From: Flavobacteriales bacterium
Lineage (GTDB): Bacteria; Bacteroidota; Bacteroidia; Flavobacteriales_D; Crocinitomicaceae
NCBI GenBank assembly: GCA_947497485.1
Contig: CANMHB010000005.1
Coordinates: forward strand, 145,289-209,288
Direction of reading: 5' to 3'
Length of the DNA stretch: 64,000 nucleotides
In this document: positions 1-8,351 of the stretch, piece after piece
How positions within the stretch are numbered: the first letter of the stretch is position 1
Layout of the letters: each line of letters starts with the position of its first letter
Notes under the pieces: generated by a model
Told to the model about the DNA's origin: nothing
The model's database searches: none
Seen by the model: only the letters and a program-made list of their open reading frames with translations
Program-made: the position numbers and the translations under genes

Positions 1-288
1 TCATCAACAATTACAGTTGAAGCATGTGCAGATATTGAAGAGACTGAAAAAGAATTAGTTCTAATTTATCCAAATCCAACTAGTGGTTCTCTTTCCATCA
101 CAGGTGAATCCCTTGCGAATTACAAAGAATTAGAATTAATAGATGCTGCAGGACGCGTAATAGCTAAATGGACAATTAATGGTAATCCAATGAACTTAGA
201 CCTTAGTGGCTATGCAAACGGAAACTACAGCATTAAAATTTCAGGTTCAGAAAACCAAATTCTTAAAAAGATTCAAATTAAGAAATAA
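1..288 (+). CDS. T9SS C-terminal sorting-domain protein, 3' end only
   Basis: This is the last 95 codons of a gene that begins before the window. The visible part reads as a type IX secretion C-terminal sorting domain: the motif LIYPNPTSG near residue 22, then alternating strands with LIDAAGRV, and a basic end (ILKKIQIKK). In this family the domain routes a protein across the outer membrane and is then cleaved. The cargo domain lies outside the window, so its function cannot be given. A strong hairpin terminator follows the stop codon. Confidence 0.85.
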   Translation, partial: SSTITVEACADIEETEKELVLIYPNPTSGSLSITGESLANYKELELIDAAGRVIAKWTINGNPMNLDLSGYANGNYSIKISGSENQILKKIQIKK

Positions 289-303
289 CATTGCAAACAA
301 GTT

Positions 304-334
304 AGAAAGGGCTGCCAATGGCAGCCCTTTCTCA
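304..334 (+). terminator. Rho-independent-type hairpin
   Basis: A perfect 13-bp stem (304-316 with 320-332) closes a 3-nt loop 15 bp after the stop of the sorting-domain gene. There is no long T run, so termination is inferred from stem strength and position. Confidence 0.75.
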
Positions 335-392
335 TTTAGTTAATTCAAAAGTGATAGAATAAATTTATTTTAAATTAAATATCAAAAAAGCA

Positions 393-422
393 TTTGATAT
401 ATTTAAAAATATGTTATCTTTG
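393..422 (+). promoter_or_regulatory. Bacteroidetes-type promoter of rpmH
   Basis: TTTG at 393-396 and TATCTTTG at 415-422, with 18 bases between, fit the Bacteroidetes sigma-A pattern TTTG/TAnnTTTG. The predicted start site near 429 gives a leader of about 30 nt before rpmH. Confidence 0.65.
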
Positions 423-458
423 CAATCCAATTTTGAACACGATTTAAGATAAGATATT

Positions 459-617
459 ATGAAAAGAACGTTTCAACCATCGGTAAGAAAGAGAAGAAAC
501 AAGCACGGATTCCGCAGCAGAATGGCTACAAAAAATGGTCGTCGTGTTTTGGCGTCTCGCAGACGTAAAGGAAGAAAGAAGCTTACAGTTTCTGATGAGC
601 CAATGCACAAGCGTTAA
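459..617 (+). CDS. rpmH: 50S ribosomal protein L34
   Basis: The 52-residue product starts [19 protein letters not shown] and continues with an Arg/Lys-rich body ([16 protein letters not shown]). It matches bacterial L34 along its whole length, with the short extra C-terminal tail (SDEPMHKR) often seen in Bacteroidetes. L34 is part of the large ribosomal subunit. The gene has its own promoter (393-422) and a strong terminator (641-669), so it is a single-gene unit. ATG at 459 is the only start that gives the conserved MKRTFQP. Confidence 0.97.
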   Translation: MKRTFQPSVRKRRNKHGFRSRMATKNGRRVLASRRRKGRKKLTVSDEPMHKR

Positions 618-640
618 TTTCTCTTTAAAAATAAAATTGA

Positions 641-669
641 GCCCTTTAAAAATTTTAAAGGGCTTTTTT
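641..669 (+). terminator. Terminator of rpmH
   Basis: A perfect 11-bp stem (641-651 with 653-663) is followed by a T run. It lies 24 bp after the rpmH stop. Confidence 0.9.
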
Positions 670-707
670 AATGAATGCTAAATTTCAAACGTGAACTAAT
701 TTTCAAT

Positions 708-740
708 CAAAAAAAAATTCCTCACTCGGAGGAATTTTTA
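708..740 (-). terminator. Terminator of pckA
   Basis: A 9-bp stem (715-723 with 729-737) lies just beyond the pckA stop. On the minus strand it is followed by a U run, from the A run at 709-717. Confidence 0.8.
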
Positions 741-762
741 TCGAATTATTTACATTTAAAAT

Positions 763-2376
763 TTATTTAGCCAGAACCTTCGGTGCCGCAGCTAAAATTT
801 CAGCACTTGTTTCAGAAGCAAATTTTTCAAAATTAGCGATGAATTTACTTGCCAAATTGTTTGCAGTAGAGTCGTAGGCATTTTTATCTGCCCATGTATT
901 TCTTGGATTTAATAATTCAGCAGGAACTCCTTCACAACTTACAGGGAATGCTAGATCAAATATTGGCAGTTTCTCAAAACTTACATTATCCAGTTTTCCG
1001 GTCAAAGCCGCTGTTATCATCGCTCGTGTGTATGAAAGTTTCATGCGACTGCCGACACCATAAGATCCACCAGACCAACCAGTGTTGATTAACCAAACTT
1101 TGATATCTGTACCTTCTAGTTTTTCACCTAACAATTTTGCATATTTGGCTGGGTGAAGCGGTAAAAAAGCAGCTCCAAATCCTGCGGAAAATGTGGTCGT
1201 TGGCTCAGTTATTCCTACTTCAGTCCCTGCAACCTTAGCGGTATACCCTGACATGAAATGATACATTGCCTGTTCCTTAGTTAATTTCGAAATAGGAGGT
1301 AAAACACCAAACGCATCAGCAGTTAAAAAGAAAATATTTTTAGGAGCTCCTCCAATCGAAGGAACAGCAATATTATCAATGTGATGAATTGGATAGGAAA
1401 CACGTGTGTTTTCAGTTATACTTCCATCTGTGTAATCAGGCGTCGAAGACTCTTTTTCAAATCCAATATTCTCCAATAAAGCTCCAAACTTAATCGCATC
1501 ATAAATTTGAGGTTCCTTATCACGAGTTAGATCTATGGTTTTGGCATAGCATCCACCTTCAAAATTGAAAACTGAATCCGAAGACCAACCATGCTCATCA
1601 TCACCAATTAAACGACGATTTGGGTCTGACGATAATGTTGTTTTGCCCGTTCCTGAAAGCCCGAAGAAAACTGCAGTGTCACCATTTTCTCCAATATTTG
1701 CAGAACAATGCATGGATAAAACATTTTTCTCATGAGGCAGAATAAAGTTCAGCGCTGAAAAAATTCCTTTCTTAATTTCTCCTGTGTAACCTGTTCCTCC
1801 AATTAAAATCATTTTTTTGGTAAAATTCAACACCGCGAAATTATGTTGACGCGTGCCATCAATAACCGGATCTGCCTTAAAACTCGGTATACATACTACA
1901 TGCCAATCAGGGCTAAAATTATCTAATTCAGCATCGGTTGGACGTAAAAACATGTTGTAAGCAAATAAATTTGACCAAGGCAATTCTGTTACAACACGAA
2001 TATTCATCCTGTGATTTGAATCCGCACAAGCATATGCGTCACGAACGTAAACATCTTTTTCATTGAGATATGCTCGCATGCGGTTGAAAAGGGCATCAAA
2101 CTTTTCTGGTGAAAAGCCAATATTTACATCTCCCCACCATACTGCATTTTCAGTTTTCTCGTCTCGAACAATGAATCGATCCTTTGGAGATCTGCCTGTA
2201 AATTCTCCAGTTTCGATTGCCAAAGCTCCTGTATCGGTTAGCATTCCTTCACCTGTAATGATGCAATCTTCAATAAGTTCAGCGGGGGTTAAGTTCCAGA
2301 ACTGAGTTCCGAGATTCGCAAGTCCGATTGATTTTTCTAAATCAGCATTGGAACCAAATTTTCCTGTTAATTCCAT
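763..2376 (-). CDS. pckA: Phosphoenolpyruvate carboxykinase (ATP)
   Basis: The enzyme converts oxaloacetate plus ATP to phosphoenolpyruvate, ADP and CO2, the entry step of gluconeogenesis. The P-loop GLSGTGKTTLS is near residue 240 and is followed by IGDDEHGW, the kinase-2/metal-binding segment. HCSANIGENGDTAVFFG precedes the P-loop, and the active-site segments VAGTEVGITEP and NTGWSGGSYGVGSRM lie in the C-terminal half. The length of about 537 residues is normal for the ATP-dependent type. ATG at 2376 is chosen; a TTG 18 bp upstream is possible but adds nothing conserved. A promoter-like TAATTTTG (minus strand) sits at 2412-2419 and a terminator follows. It appears monocistronic. Confidence 0.97.
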   Translation of the reverse strand: MELTGKFGSNADLEKSIGLANLGTQFWNLTPAELIEDCIITGEGMLTDTGALAIETGEFTGRSPKDRFIVRDEKTENAVWWGDVNIGFSPEKFDALFNRMRAYLNEKDVYVRDAYACADSNHRMNIRVVTELPWSNLFAYNMFLRPTDAELDNFSPDWHVVCIPSFKADPVIDGTRQHNFAVLNFTKKMILIGGTGYTGEIKKGIFSALNFILPHEKNVLSMHCSANIGENGDTAVFFGLSGTGKTTLSSDPNRRLIGDDEHGWSSDSVFNFEGGCYAKTIDLTRDKEPQIYDAIKFGALLENIGFEKESSTPDYTDGSITENTRVSYPIHHIDNIAVPSIGGAPKNIFFLTADAFGVLPPISKLTKEQAMYHFMSGYTAKVAGTEVGITEPTTTFSAGFGAAFLPLHPAKYAKLLGEKLEGTDIKVWLINTGWSGGSYGVGSRMKLSYTRAMITAALTGKLDNVSFEKLPIFDLAFPVSCEGVPAELLNPRNTWADKNAYDSTANNLASKFIANFEKFASETSAEILAAAPKVLAK

Positions 2377-2411
2377 ATTAAATTTTATTAGCAAGAAGCT
2401 AGATTAGATTG

Positions 2412-2419
2412 CAAAATTA
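2412..2419 (-). promoter_or_regulatory. -7 element for pckA
   Basis: The minus strand reads TAATTTTG, a match to TAnnTTTG, leaving a leader of roughly 30 nt before the ATG at 2376. No clean -33 element is seen. Confidence 0.45.
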
Positions 2420-2645
2420 CAGCTTAGCATTCGATTGAAAACTGATTTTGATTAGTTTTTTCCAACAAGGAGAAATAATCCTGTTGACAAATAAAATATC
2501 ATAAAAGAAAAAAAAAACGTATATTAATCTTAGTGTAATTTTAACACTTAGCTTGTTCGGTGTGGTATTTGATAATCAATTGTAAATCAAATTAAAATTG
2601 TTGATATCGTAATTGTGCTCGACTTTTTCAAACCTTCGATTCTTG

Positions 2646-2653
2646 TAAATTTG
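2646..2653 (+). promoter_or_regulatory. -7 element for the serine hydrolase gene
   Basis: TAAATTTG lies 17 bp before the ATG at 2671, giving a very short leader. The rest of the 294-bp divergent gap toward pckA shows only an imperfect AGTGT/ACACT repeat near 2532-2548. Confidence 0.45.
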
Positions 2654-2670
2654 TATTTAAATAAACTTTT

Positions 2671-4569
2671 ATGTATTCAATAAAGAATTTTTCAGGCCGT
2701 TTAACCTTACTAATCTGTTTCGTTTTGTTATTTTCCTTTTGTGTTGATCAAAAGCGAAAAGAAAACCTTACATTTAATGTTCCTACAACTTGGTATTCAA
2801 ATGAACTTTCGCATTTAAACAAACTCAAAGAATTTGAACAAGAACTAGAATATGAAAAAAGCCTCATTGCACTAAAAAATGAATCCAATGTTTTGCCATT
2901 TGGAAATTTAGATGCCAAAATTACGCTTCTTAGTATTGGAGGAAATTCATCCGAATTCAAATCTGGAATGGAATTGTTTACAGATCTAACTGAAATTCAT
3001 TTAAACAATTCAACTGAGATTACAAGCGAGCAACTAAATTCAATCAATAATTCGGATTACTTAATTTTAAGTTTACATGCTATCAATAAAAACAATATTA
3101 CGGACACATTAACTAACGAATTGATAAGTAAACTCCCTGGGACGACCAAAAAAATTCTAGTAGTTTTTGGTAATGAAGAATTAATAAAAAACCTCAATTC
3201 GGATCCATTTAATGCTATTATTTTAGCACATGAAAATCATAAAATCGCACAAAACAGAACGGCGCAATTACTTTTCGGTGCAATTGGTTGCAATGGGAAA
3301 TTGAAAATGCAATTATCCTCTTTTGAAAAAGAAACAGGTTTGGAAATTAAACCAAATGGTCGTCTCAAATTCACGAATCCAGAAGAAGTTGGAATTGATC
3401 CTGCTAAATTGAATAAAATTGATGAAATTGCCTTGAATGGAATTAAATCTGGTGCTTATCCCGGTTGTCAAATCGTGGTTGCAATGAACGATAAAATTAT
3501 TTTTAGAAAAAGCTATGGTTCCCAAACGTATGATGACAAAAAGAATCTAGTTGAAAATAATGATGTATATGATATTGCTTCGGTTACTAAAATAGCAGCC
3601 TCTACCCTACTTGCGATGCATTTATATTGGAAAAATAAATATGATTTATCTAAATCCTTAGGTGATTACATTCCAGAATTAACAGGTAAAACGGGATATG
3701 GCTCAATTATCATTCGTGAAATGATGGCACACCAATCTGGTTTAACTCCTTTCATTCAATTTTACAAGAAAACACTTAAAAATGGTCAACTTAATTCTGA
3801 AATTTATTCAAGCACAGAAAAAGAAGGTTATGACTTGAAAGTGGCCGATGGGATTTTCATGAAACGCAGTTATGTTGATAGTATGTATAAGCAAATTCTT
3901 GCCACTCCACTCGAAGAGAAAAAATATAAATACTCGGACTTATGCTATTATTTTACCCAAAAAATAATGGAAAAACAAATTGGAGAAAGTCAAGATCAAT
4001 TTTTACTTAAATACATTTATAAACCAATGGGGCTTCGCTTCGCACGCTACAAACCTTTAAACTTTTTTGATAAAGCTCAAATTGTCCCTACCGAAAAAGA
4101 CATGGCCTTTCGAAAGCAGTTACTTCATGGAACTGTACATGATCCCGGTGCAGCAATGCTCGGAGGGGTTGCTGGACATGCCGGCTTATTCTGTAATGCA
4201 ACTGACTTAGCTAGTATCATGCAAGTTTTTTTGAATAAAGGTAATTACGGTGGAATGCTATTTTTCGATGCTAAAACAACTACTGAATTCACAAAACAAC
4301 AATTTAATGGAAATAAACGAGGCGCAGGATTCGATCGGCCAAATGCAAGCGGAGGAGGAACTTGCGATGAATTAGCATCACAACAAAGCTTTGGTCATTC
4401 TGGATTTACAGGAACTCTCGCATGGGCAGATCCAAAAGACAAAGTCATTTTCGTGTTTTTGTCCAATCGTGTTCACCCAGATCAAGAAAATTGGAAGTTG
4501 CGCGATATGGGAATTCGAACACAAATCCAACATGTTGTTTACGAAGCTGTCAATAGTCGTAAAAAATAA
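2671..4569 (+). CDS. Lipoprotein serine hydrolase with GH3 C-domain-like N-terminus
   Basis: The N-terminus is a lipoprotein signal (hydrophobic 11-23, then Cys24), so the protein is probably anchored in the outer membrane facing the periplasm. Residues about 60-230 resemble the C-terminal sandwich domain of family 3 glycoside hydrolases (SLIALKNESNVLPF, later AQLLFGAIGCNGKL). Residues about 235-620 are a class C beta-lactamase/penicillin-binding-like serine hydrolase: nucleophile motif SVTK at 304-307, a KYSD segment, and GHSGFTGT near the end as the third motif. Larger Bacteroidetes proteins join GH3 and beta-lactamase domains; here the catalytic GH3 barrel is missing. Cell-wall recycling or remodelling is inferred. 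A TAAATTTG promoter element lies at 2646-2653, and an M24 peptidase gene follows after 3 bp. Confidence 0.8.
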   Translation: MYSIKNFSGRLTLLICFVLLFSFCVDQKRKENLTFNVPTTWYSNELSHLNKLKEFEQELEYEKSLIALKNESNVLPFGNLDAKITLLSIGGNSSEFKSGMELFTDLTEIHLNNSTEITSEQLNSINNSDYLILSLHAINKNNITDTLTNELISKLPGTTKKILVVFGNEELIKNLNSDPFNAIILAHENHKIAQNRTAQLLFGAIGCNGKLKMQLSSFEKETGLEIKPNGRLKFTNPEEVGIDPAKLNKIDEIALNGIKSGAYPGCQIVVAMNDKIIFRKSYGSQTYDDKKNLVENNDVYDIASVTKIAASTLLAMHLYWKNKYDLSKSLGDYIPELTGKTGYGSIIIREMMAHQSGLTPFIQFYKKTLKNGQLNSEIYSSTEKEGYDLKVADGIFMKRSYVDSMYKQILATPLEEKKYKYSDLCYYFTQKIMEKQIGESQDQFLLKYIYKPMGLRFARYKPLNFFDKAQIVPTEKDMAFRKQLLHGTVHDPGAAMLGGVAGHAGLFCNATDLASIMQVFLNKGNYGGMLFFDAKTTTEFTKQQFNGNKRGAGFDRPNASGGGTCDELASQQSFGHSGFTGTLAWADPKDKVIFVFLSNRVHPDQENWKLRDMGIRTQIQHVVYEAVNSRKK

Positions 4570-4572
4570 GCT

Positions 4573-5262
4573 TTGACCGTAAGCACTAAAGAAGGATTGA
4601 TTCATGCTGAAAAAATTGCAATTCAGCTATTTGATCTAATTCAATTAAGAAATCTAATCCAAGCTGGAAAGGATGAATTAACCTTGAACAAGGAGATCTA
4701 TGAACTTGCGAAAGAATGTTTTGGAATCGAAAAACATTGGCACAAACGTATCGTCCGTTCAGGATTAAACACGCTTCTTCCTTACAAGGAGAATCCTCCC
4801 AATCGTGTCATTCAGCCAGATGATATTCTCTTTTTTGATTTTGGACCAATCGTTGAAAAATGGGAAGCCGATGTCGGTCGAACTTATGTCATTGGTAAAG
4901 ACCCTATCAAATTAAAATTAAAAAATGACATCGAGAAAGCTTGGTTTGAAACAAAAGAGTGGTTTAACAAACAGAAATATTTAAAAGCTAACGAACTCTA
5001 TGATTTTGCAATTGAAAAGGCTAAGCAATATCAATGGGAATTTGGAGGTGAAATAGCAGGACACCTGATCGGTGAATTCCCACATGAAAAACTTGAATCA
5101 GGTAATTTTGGTTTATACATTCATCCAGAAAACAATCTTGATTTATTTTCAAAGGACTCAGAAGGGAAAGCGAGATTCTGGATTTTGGAGCTTCACTTTG
5201 TGGACAGAAAACATAAAATTGGCGGTTTCTTTGAACAAATCATTAACGACTTAACATTATGA
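4573..5262 (+). CDS. M24-family metallopeptidase (Xaa-Pro aminopeptidase-like)
   Basis: The 229-residue product has the pita-bread-fold metal-ligand pattern: FDFGP (Asp near 89), DVGRTYV (Asp near 100), a His in GHLIGEFPH near 165, and Glu in LELHFVD near 207. A fifth ligand is less clear. No signal peptide is seen, so it is probably cytoplasmic. It may cleave N-terminal residues from peptides, or be a creatinase-like relative; the substrate is unknown. The reading frame opens with TTG at 4573, three bases after the previous stop; no ATG precedes the conserved region, so TTG is the probable start. Its position suggests co-transcription with the lipoprotein hydrolase. Confidence 0.8.
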   Translation: MTVSTKEGLIHAEKIAIQLFDLIQLRNLIQAGKDELTLNKEIYELAKECFGIEKHWHKRIVRSGLNTLLPYKENPPNRVIQPDDILFFDFGPIVEKWEADVGRTYVIGKDPIKLKLKNDIEKAWFETKEWFNKQKYLKANELYDFAIEKAKQYQWEFGGEIAGHLIGEFPHEKLESGNFGLYIHPENNLDLFSKDSEGKARFWILELHFVDRKHKIGGFFEQIINDLTL

Positions 5263-5266
5263 TGAA

Positions 5267-6202
5267 ATGCTGAGTTTCCTTCGGATTAAATTGATTATTG
5301 CATTATTCTTGGGCATCGGTTTCGATTTATTAGCGCAACAACCTATTCCGAAAGTTGAGTATGGAAAGATTGAACGGATTCAGGACTTTAAATCCAAATT
5401 TGTATCAAATAGGAACATAGATGTCTGGCTTCCAAATGGTTATTCGCGTAAGAAAAAATATGCTGTATTATACATGCATGATGGACAAATGCTATTTGAC
5501 CCCGAGATAACCTGGAATAAACAGTCTTGGAACGTGGATAGTATTGCAAATGCGTTGATTCAGAATCAAAATAACAAGAACTTTATCGTTGTCGCTATAT
5601 GGAATGACGGAATAACTCGTCATGCCGATTACTTCCCTCAAAACCCGTACGAAAAATTATCACCTACTGAAAAAGATACGGTAATTTCACAATTGAAAAT
5701 AGCAGGGAGAATTTCAGCTACTTTCACTCCCAATTCTGATAATTACCTACGTTTCATCGTTAATGAATTAAGACCTTACATAAATAAAACGTATTCGGTT
5801 TCCACTAAAAAATCTGAAACTTTTGTTGCCGGAAGCAGTATGGGAGGTCTCATTTCAATTTATGCAATCTGTGAGTATCCAAAAATATTTGGAGGGGCCG
5901 CTTGCATTTCAACACATTGGCCAGGAACATTCACATTGACAAACAATCCGATACCTCAAGCATTCATTGATTATTTAAAACATAACTTGCCATCACCTAA
6001 AAATCATCGAATCTATTTCGACTGCGGCGATCAAACACTGGATGCATTATATCCAAAAATACAAAAAGAGGTCGATTCAATCATGATCAAAAGGGGCTAC
6101 AATTCCGAAAACTGGATATCAAAATACGTTATTGGAGCAGATCATAGCGAAAAATCGTGGCAGAACCGATTTGACATTCCTTTAAAATTCTTGTTAAAAT
6201 AA
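5267..6202 (+). CDS. Secreted putative esterase, alpha/beta hydrolase
   Basis: A signal peptide (about residues 1-23, ending LLAQ) indicates export. The body follows the esterase-D/enterochelin-esterase-like family: the VLYMHDGQMLFD segment near 70, nucleophile elbow GSSMGG with Ser near 191, an acid candidate in YFDCGD near 254 and His in ADHSEKSW near 294. It would hydrolyse an ester, with substrate unknown. It starts 4 bp after the M24 gene, so the three genes from 2671 probably form an operon. Confidence 0.82.
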   Translation: MLSFLRIKLIIALFLGIGFDLLAQQPIPKVEYGKIERIQDFKSKFVSNRNIDVWLPNGYSRKKKYAVLYMHDGQMLFDPEITWNKQSWNVDSIANALIQNQNNKNFIVVAIWNDGITRHADYFPQNPYEKLSPTEKDTVISQLKIAGRISATFTPNSDNYLRFIVNELRPYINKTYSVSTKKSETFVAGSSMGGLISIYAICEYPKIFGGAACISTHWPGTFTLTNNPIPQAFIDYLKHNLPSPKNHRIYFDCGDQTLDALYPKIQKEVDSIMIKRGYNSENWISKYVIGADHSEKSWQNRFDIPLKFLLK

Positions 6203-6233
6203 AAAACTCCTAACCAAATTAACGGCTAGGAGC
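6203..6233 (-). terminator. Terminator of the M16 operon
   Basis: The arms at 6207-6215 and 6224-6232 form a 9-bp stem on the minus strand (one G-U pair). A U run follows, from the A run at 6201-6206. It lies 27 bp past the stop of the M16 gene at 6260. Confidence 0.75.
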
Positions 6234-6259
6234 TCAAATATAGATTATCGATAGAATTA

Positions 6260-8341
6260 TTATTTAAAATCCTTTAAATCAATTTTTCCATTCACAATCA
6301 TTTTAGAAACTTTTCCTGACAATGACATTTCACCAATTGTTAACGACATCGAATGTGGGAAAAGAATTCCTGAAACATCCTTATAATCACCCAAAATATT
6401 TGTGGTTTCCATGGTTTCACCACCTTGTTTTCTGATAGAAATCGTTTTCTCTTTTAGGTATGTTGTTTTATTGTAGTAATCGTATGTCTCACTGGAATCT
6501 TCCATTGTTTTAACAACATAGTAATCAACCCCATTCTGATTCTCAATACCAATTAAATCATAATTTGTACCATTTGTTGCATAATTCATTTCTGGAAATA
6601 AACCGCTTGAATTTTTCTTCGAATTCATTTCATCGGCTGTCATCTCTTTTTTACCAGCTTGCATATTGAATGTAAATCCGGTTTTACCATCGTAATAACT
6701 TTTTTGAAAAACCATTCCCTGACCTTCCATTTTTTGAGCTTCTGTTGCAGGCGCAATCCAATAGTCAGTCATTTTTAATGGAATTGGAATTTTTGCTGAA
6801 GTCATATCGGTTACTCGCTCGTAATTAACTATATTTTTTATTTTCAATGTTAATTCCTTTTTGTTTTTTGTTTGAGTAACTGCAAATAAGTAGTTTTCTA
6901 TTACTAATTCTTTTGAAATATCTGCTTTTTTTAAATCTTTCACCTCATTTCCGAATGCATCCAAAAGTTCAATTTTTCCATCAGAATCAAATTTCTTGAG
7001 GTTTTCAATAATTTCTTCATTACCAACTACTACAATGTTGCAATTTTTAGATGTAAAATATTGCTGAGCCATTTCCAAAACATTTTCTTTTGAAACCTCA
7101 GACAAACGACTTAAATATGTTCTGTAGTAATCTTTTGGAAGTTTATTCTTGATTACATTTAATGCAAATCGAGCTATTGTCTGCGGATTTTCCAAAGAAA
7201 TTGCAAACTTTCCGTTCATTGTGGACTTTGTCAAATTTAATTCATCATCCTTCACATTTTCATTGGTAATTTTTTCAAACTCACCCAAAATCTGGGCAAT
7301 TGCTGAATCTGTAACTGCGTTTCGGAAATTTCCTCCTGCTGAAAGCCAGGCTCCATTATCTTCAATATTTAAAGACGAATAGCAACCATAAGTATAGGCC
7401 TTGTCCTCGCGGAGATTTTGCATTAAGCGGGTTCCAAAACCACCACCACCAAATATGTTGTTCAATACAGTTAATGGTAATTGATTTTTATCACCCTGTT
7501 TCATTTTTACCGGAAACGTAACATATACAACCGATTGCACTGCGCCTGGTTTTTTAACAAAAACAACCCGATTTCCTTTGCCGTATAAACCATTATTTGT
7601 TGGATTAACATACACTTCTCCCCCATTCCAAGAATTGAAATATTTATTAACTAGTTCCTCAGTTTGTTGACGATTAATATCTCCAACGACTACCAAATAA
7701 CTTCCTTTTGGCGTGAAATTGCGTTTAAAATAATCCACAACATCCTCTCGTGAGATATTGTTTAATGTGGCTTCAGTCATTACATCGCTGTAGGGATGAT
7801 TCGGAAAATTAACTTTAACAACTGCATTACGAGCCATCGTACTTGCATCAGACTTGGCAGACATCAATTCAGATTCATTCTGTTTTTTAATTCGATCGAA
7901 TTCTGATTGTGGAAAATTGGCATTCATCAATACATCCGACATTAATGTTAATCCTTTATCAAGATGTTTTGTCAAACAAGATAGAAAAATAGAATTTTCA
8001 TCAGCAGATAGATTTGCACCGATGTAATCAATTTCCTTGTCCAATTGATCCTTTGAACGATTAGTCGTTCCAGACATGATGAGCGATCCTGCCATTCCAG
8101 ATAAACCAGCTTTATTACCCTCGATTCGTGGGTCAGAACCCATGCTTAAATCAAATGAAACTTTTGGAATTTTATGATTTTCAGAAAGAATTACGGTAAT
8201 ACCATTTGCTGTAGTGAACACCTCAGATTCTTTTAAATCATTCGCTTTTGGAGGCGCAGCAGTAGGCATAATAGAACGATCCAATTGGGCATTCGCGATC
8301 GCTGAAAATATGATAAAGGAGCTTAAAAATATCTTTTTCAT
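6260..8341 (-). CDS. M16-family peptidase subunit without the zinc motif
   Basis: A signal peptide (MKKIFLSSFIIFSAIANAQ) indicates a periplasmic protein. Residues about 35-470 align with the two M16 half-domains, including the VVVGDI and YTYGCYSSL segments. Where active members have HxxEH, this one reads GLSGMAGSLIMSGT, so zinc binding and catalysis are lost. This is the usual state of the partner in two-subunit M16 peptidases. The remaining 200 or so residues form an extra beta-rich domain resembling LolA-like lipoprotein-sorting folds (weak inference). The gene starts 10 bp after its HxxEH-containing partner and is surely co-transcribed with it. Confidence 0.85.
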   Translation of the reverse strand: MKKIFLSSFIIFSAIANAQLDRSIMPTAAPPKANDLKESEVFTTANGITVILSENHKIPKVSFDLSMGSDPRIEGNKAGLSGMAGSLIMSGTTNRSKDQLDKEIDYIGANLSADENSIFLSCLTKHLDKGLTLMSDVLMNANFPQSEFDRIKKQNESELMSAKSDASTMARNAVVKVNFPNHPYSDVMTEATLNNISREDVVDYFKRNFTPKGSYLVVVGDINRQQTEELVNKYFNSWNGGEVYVNPTNNGLYGKGNRVVFVKKPGAVQSVVYVTFPVKMKQGDKNQLPLTVLNNIFGGGGFGTRLMQNLREDKAYTYGCYSSLNIEDNGAWLSAGGNFRNAVTDSAIAQILGEFEKITNENVKDDELNLTKSTMNGKFAISLENPQTIARFALNVIKNKLPKDYYRTYLSRLSEVSKENVLEMAQQYFTSKNCNIVVVGNEEIIENLKKFDSDGKIELLDAFGNEVKDLKKADISKELVIENYLFAVTQTKNKKELTLKIKNIVNYERVTDMTSAKIPIPLKMTDYWIAPATEAQKMEGQGMVFQKSYYDGKTGFTFNMQAGKKEMTADEMNSKKNSSGLFPEMNYATNGTNYDLIGIENQNGVDYYVVKTMEDSSETYDYYNKTTYLKEKTISIRKQGGETMETTNILGDYKDVSGILFPHSMSLTIGEMSLSGKVSKMIVNGKIDLKDFK

Positions 8342-8351
8342 CTTAATAGAT

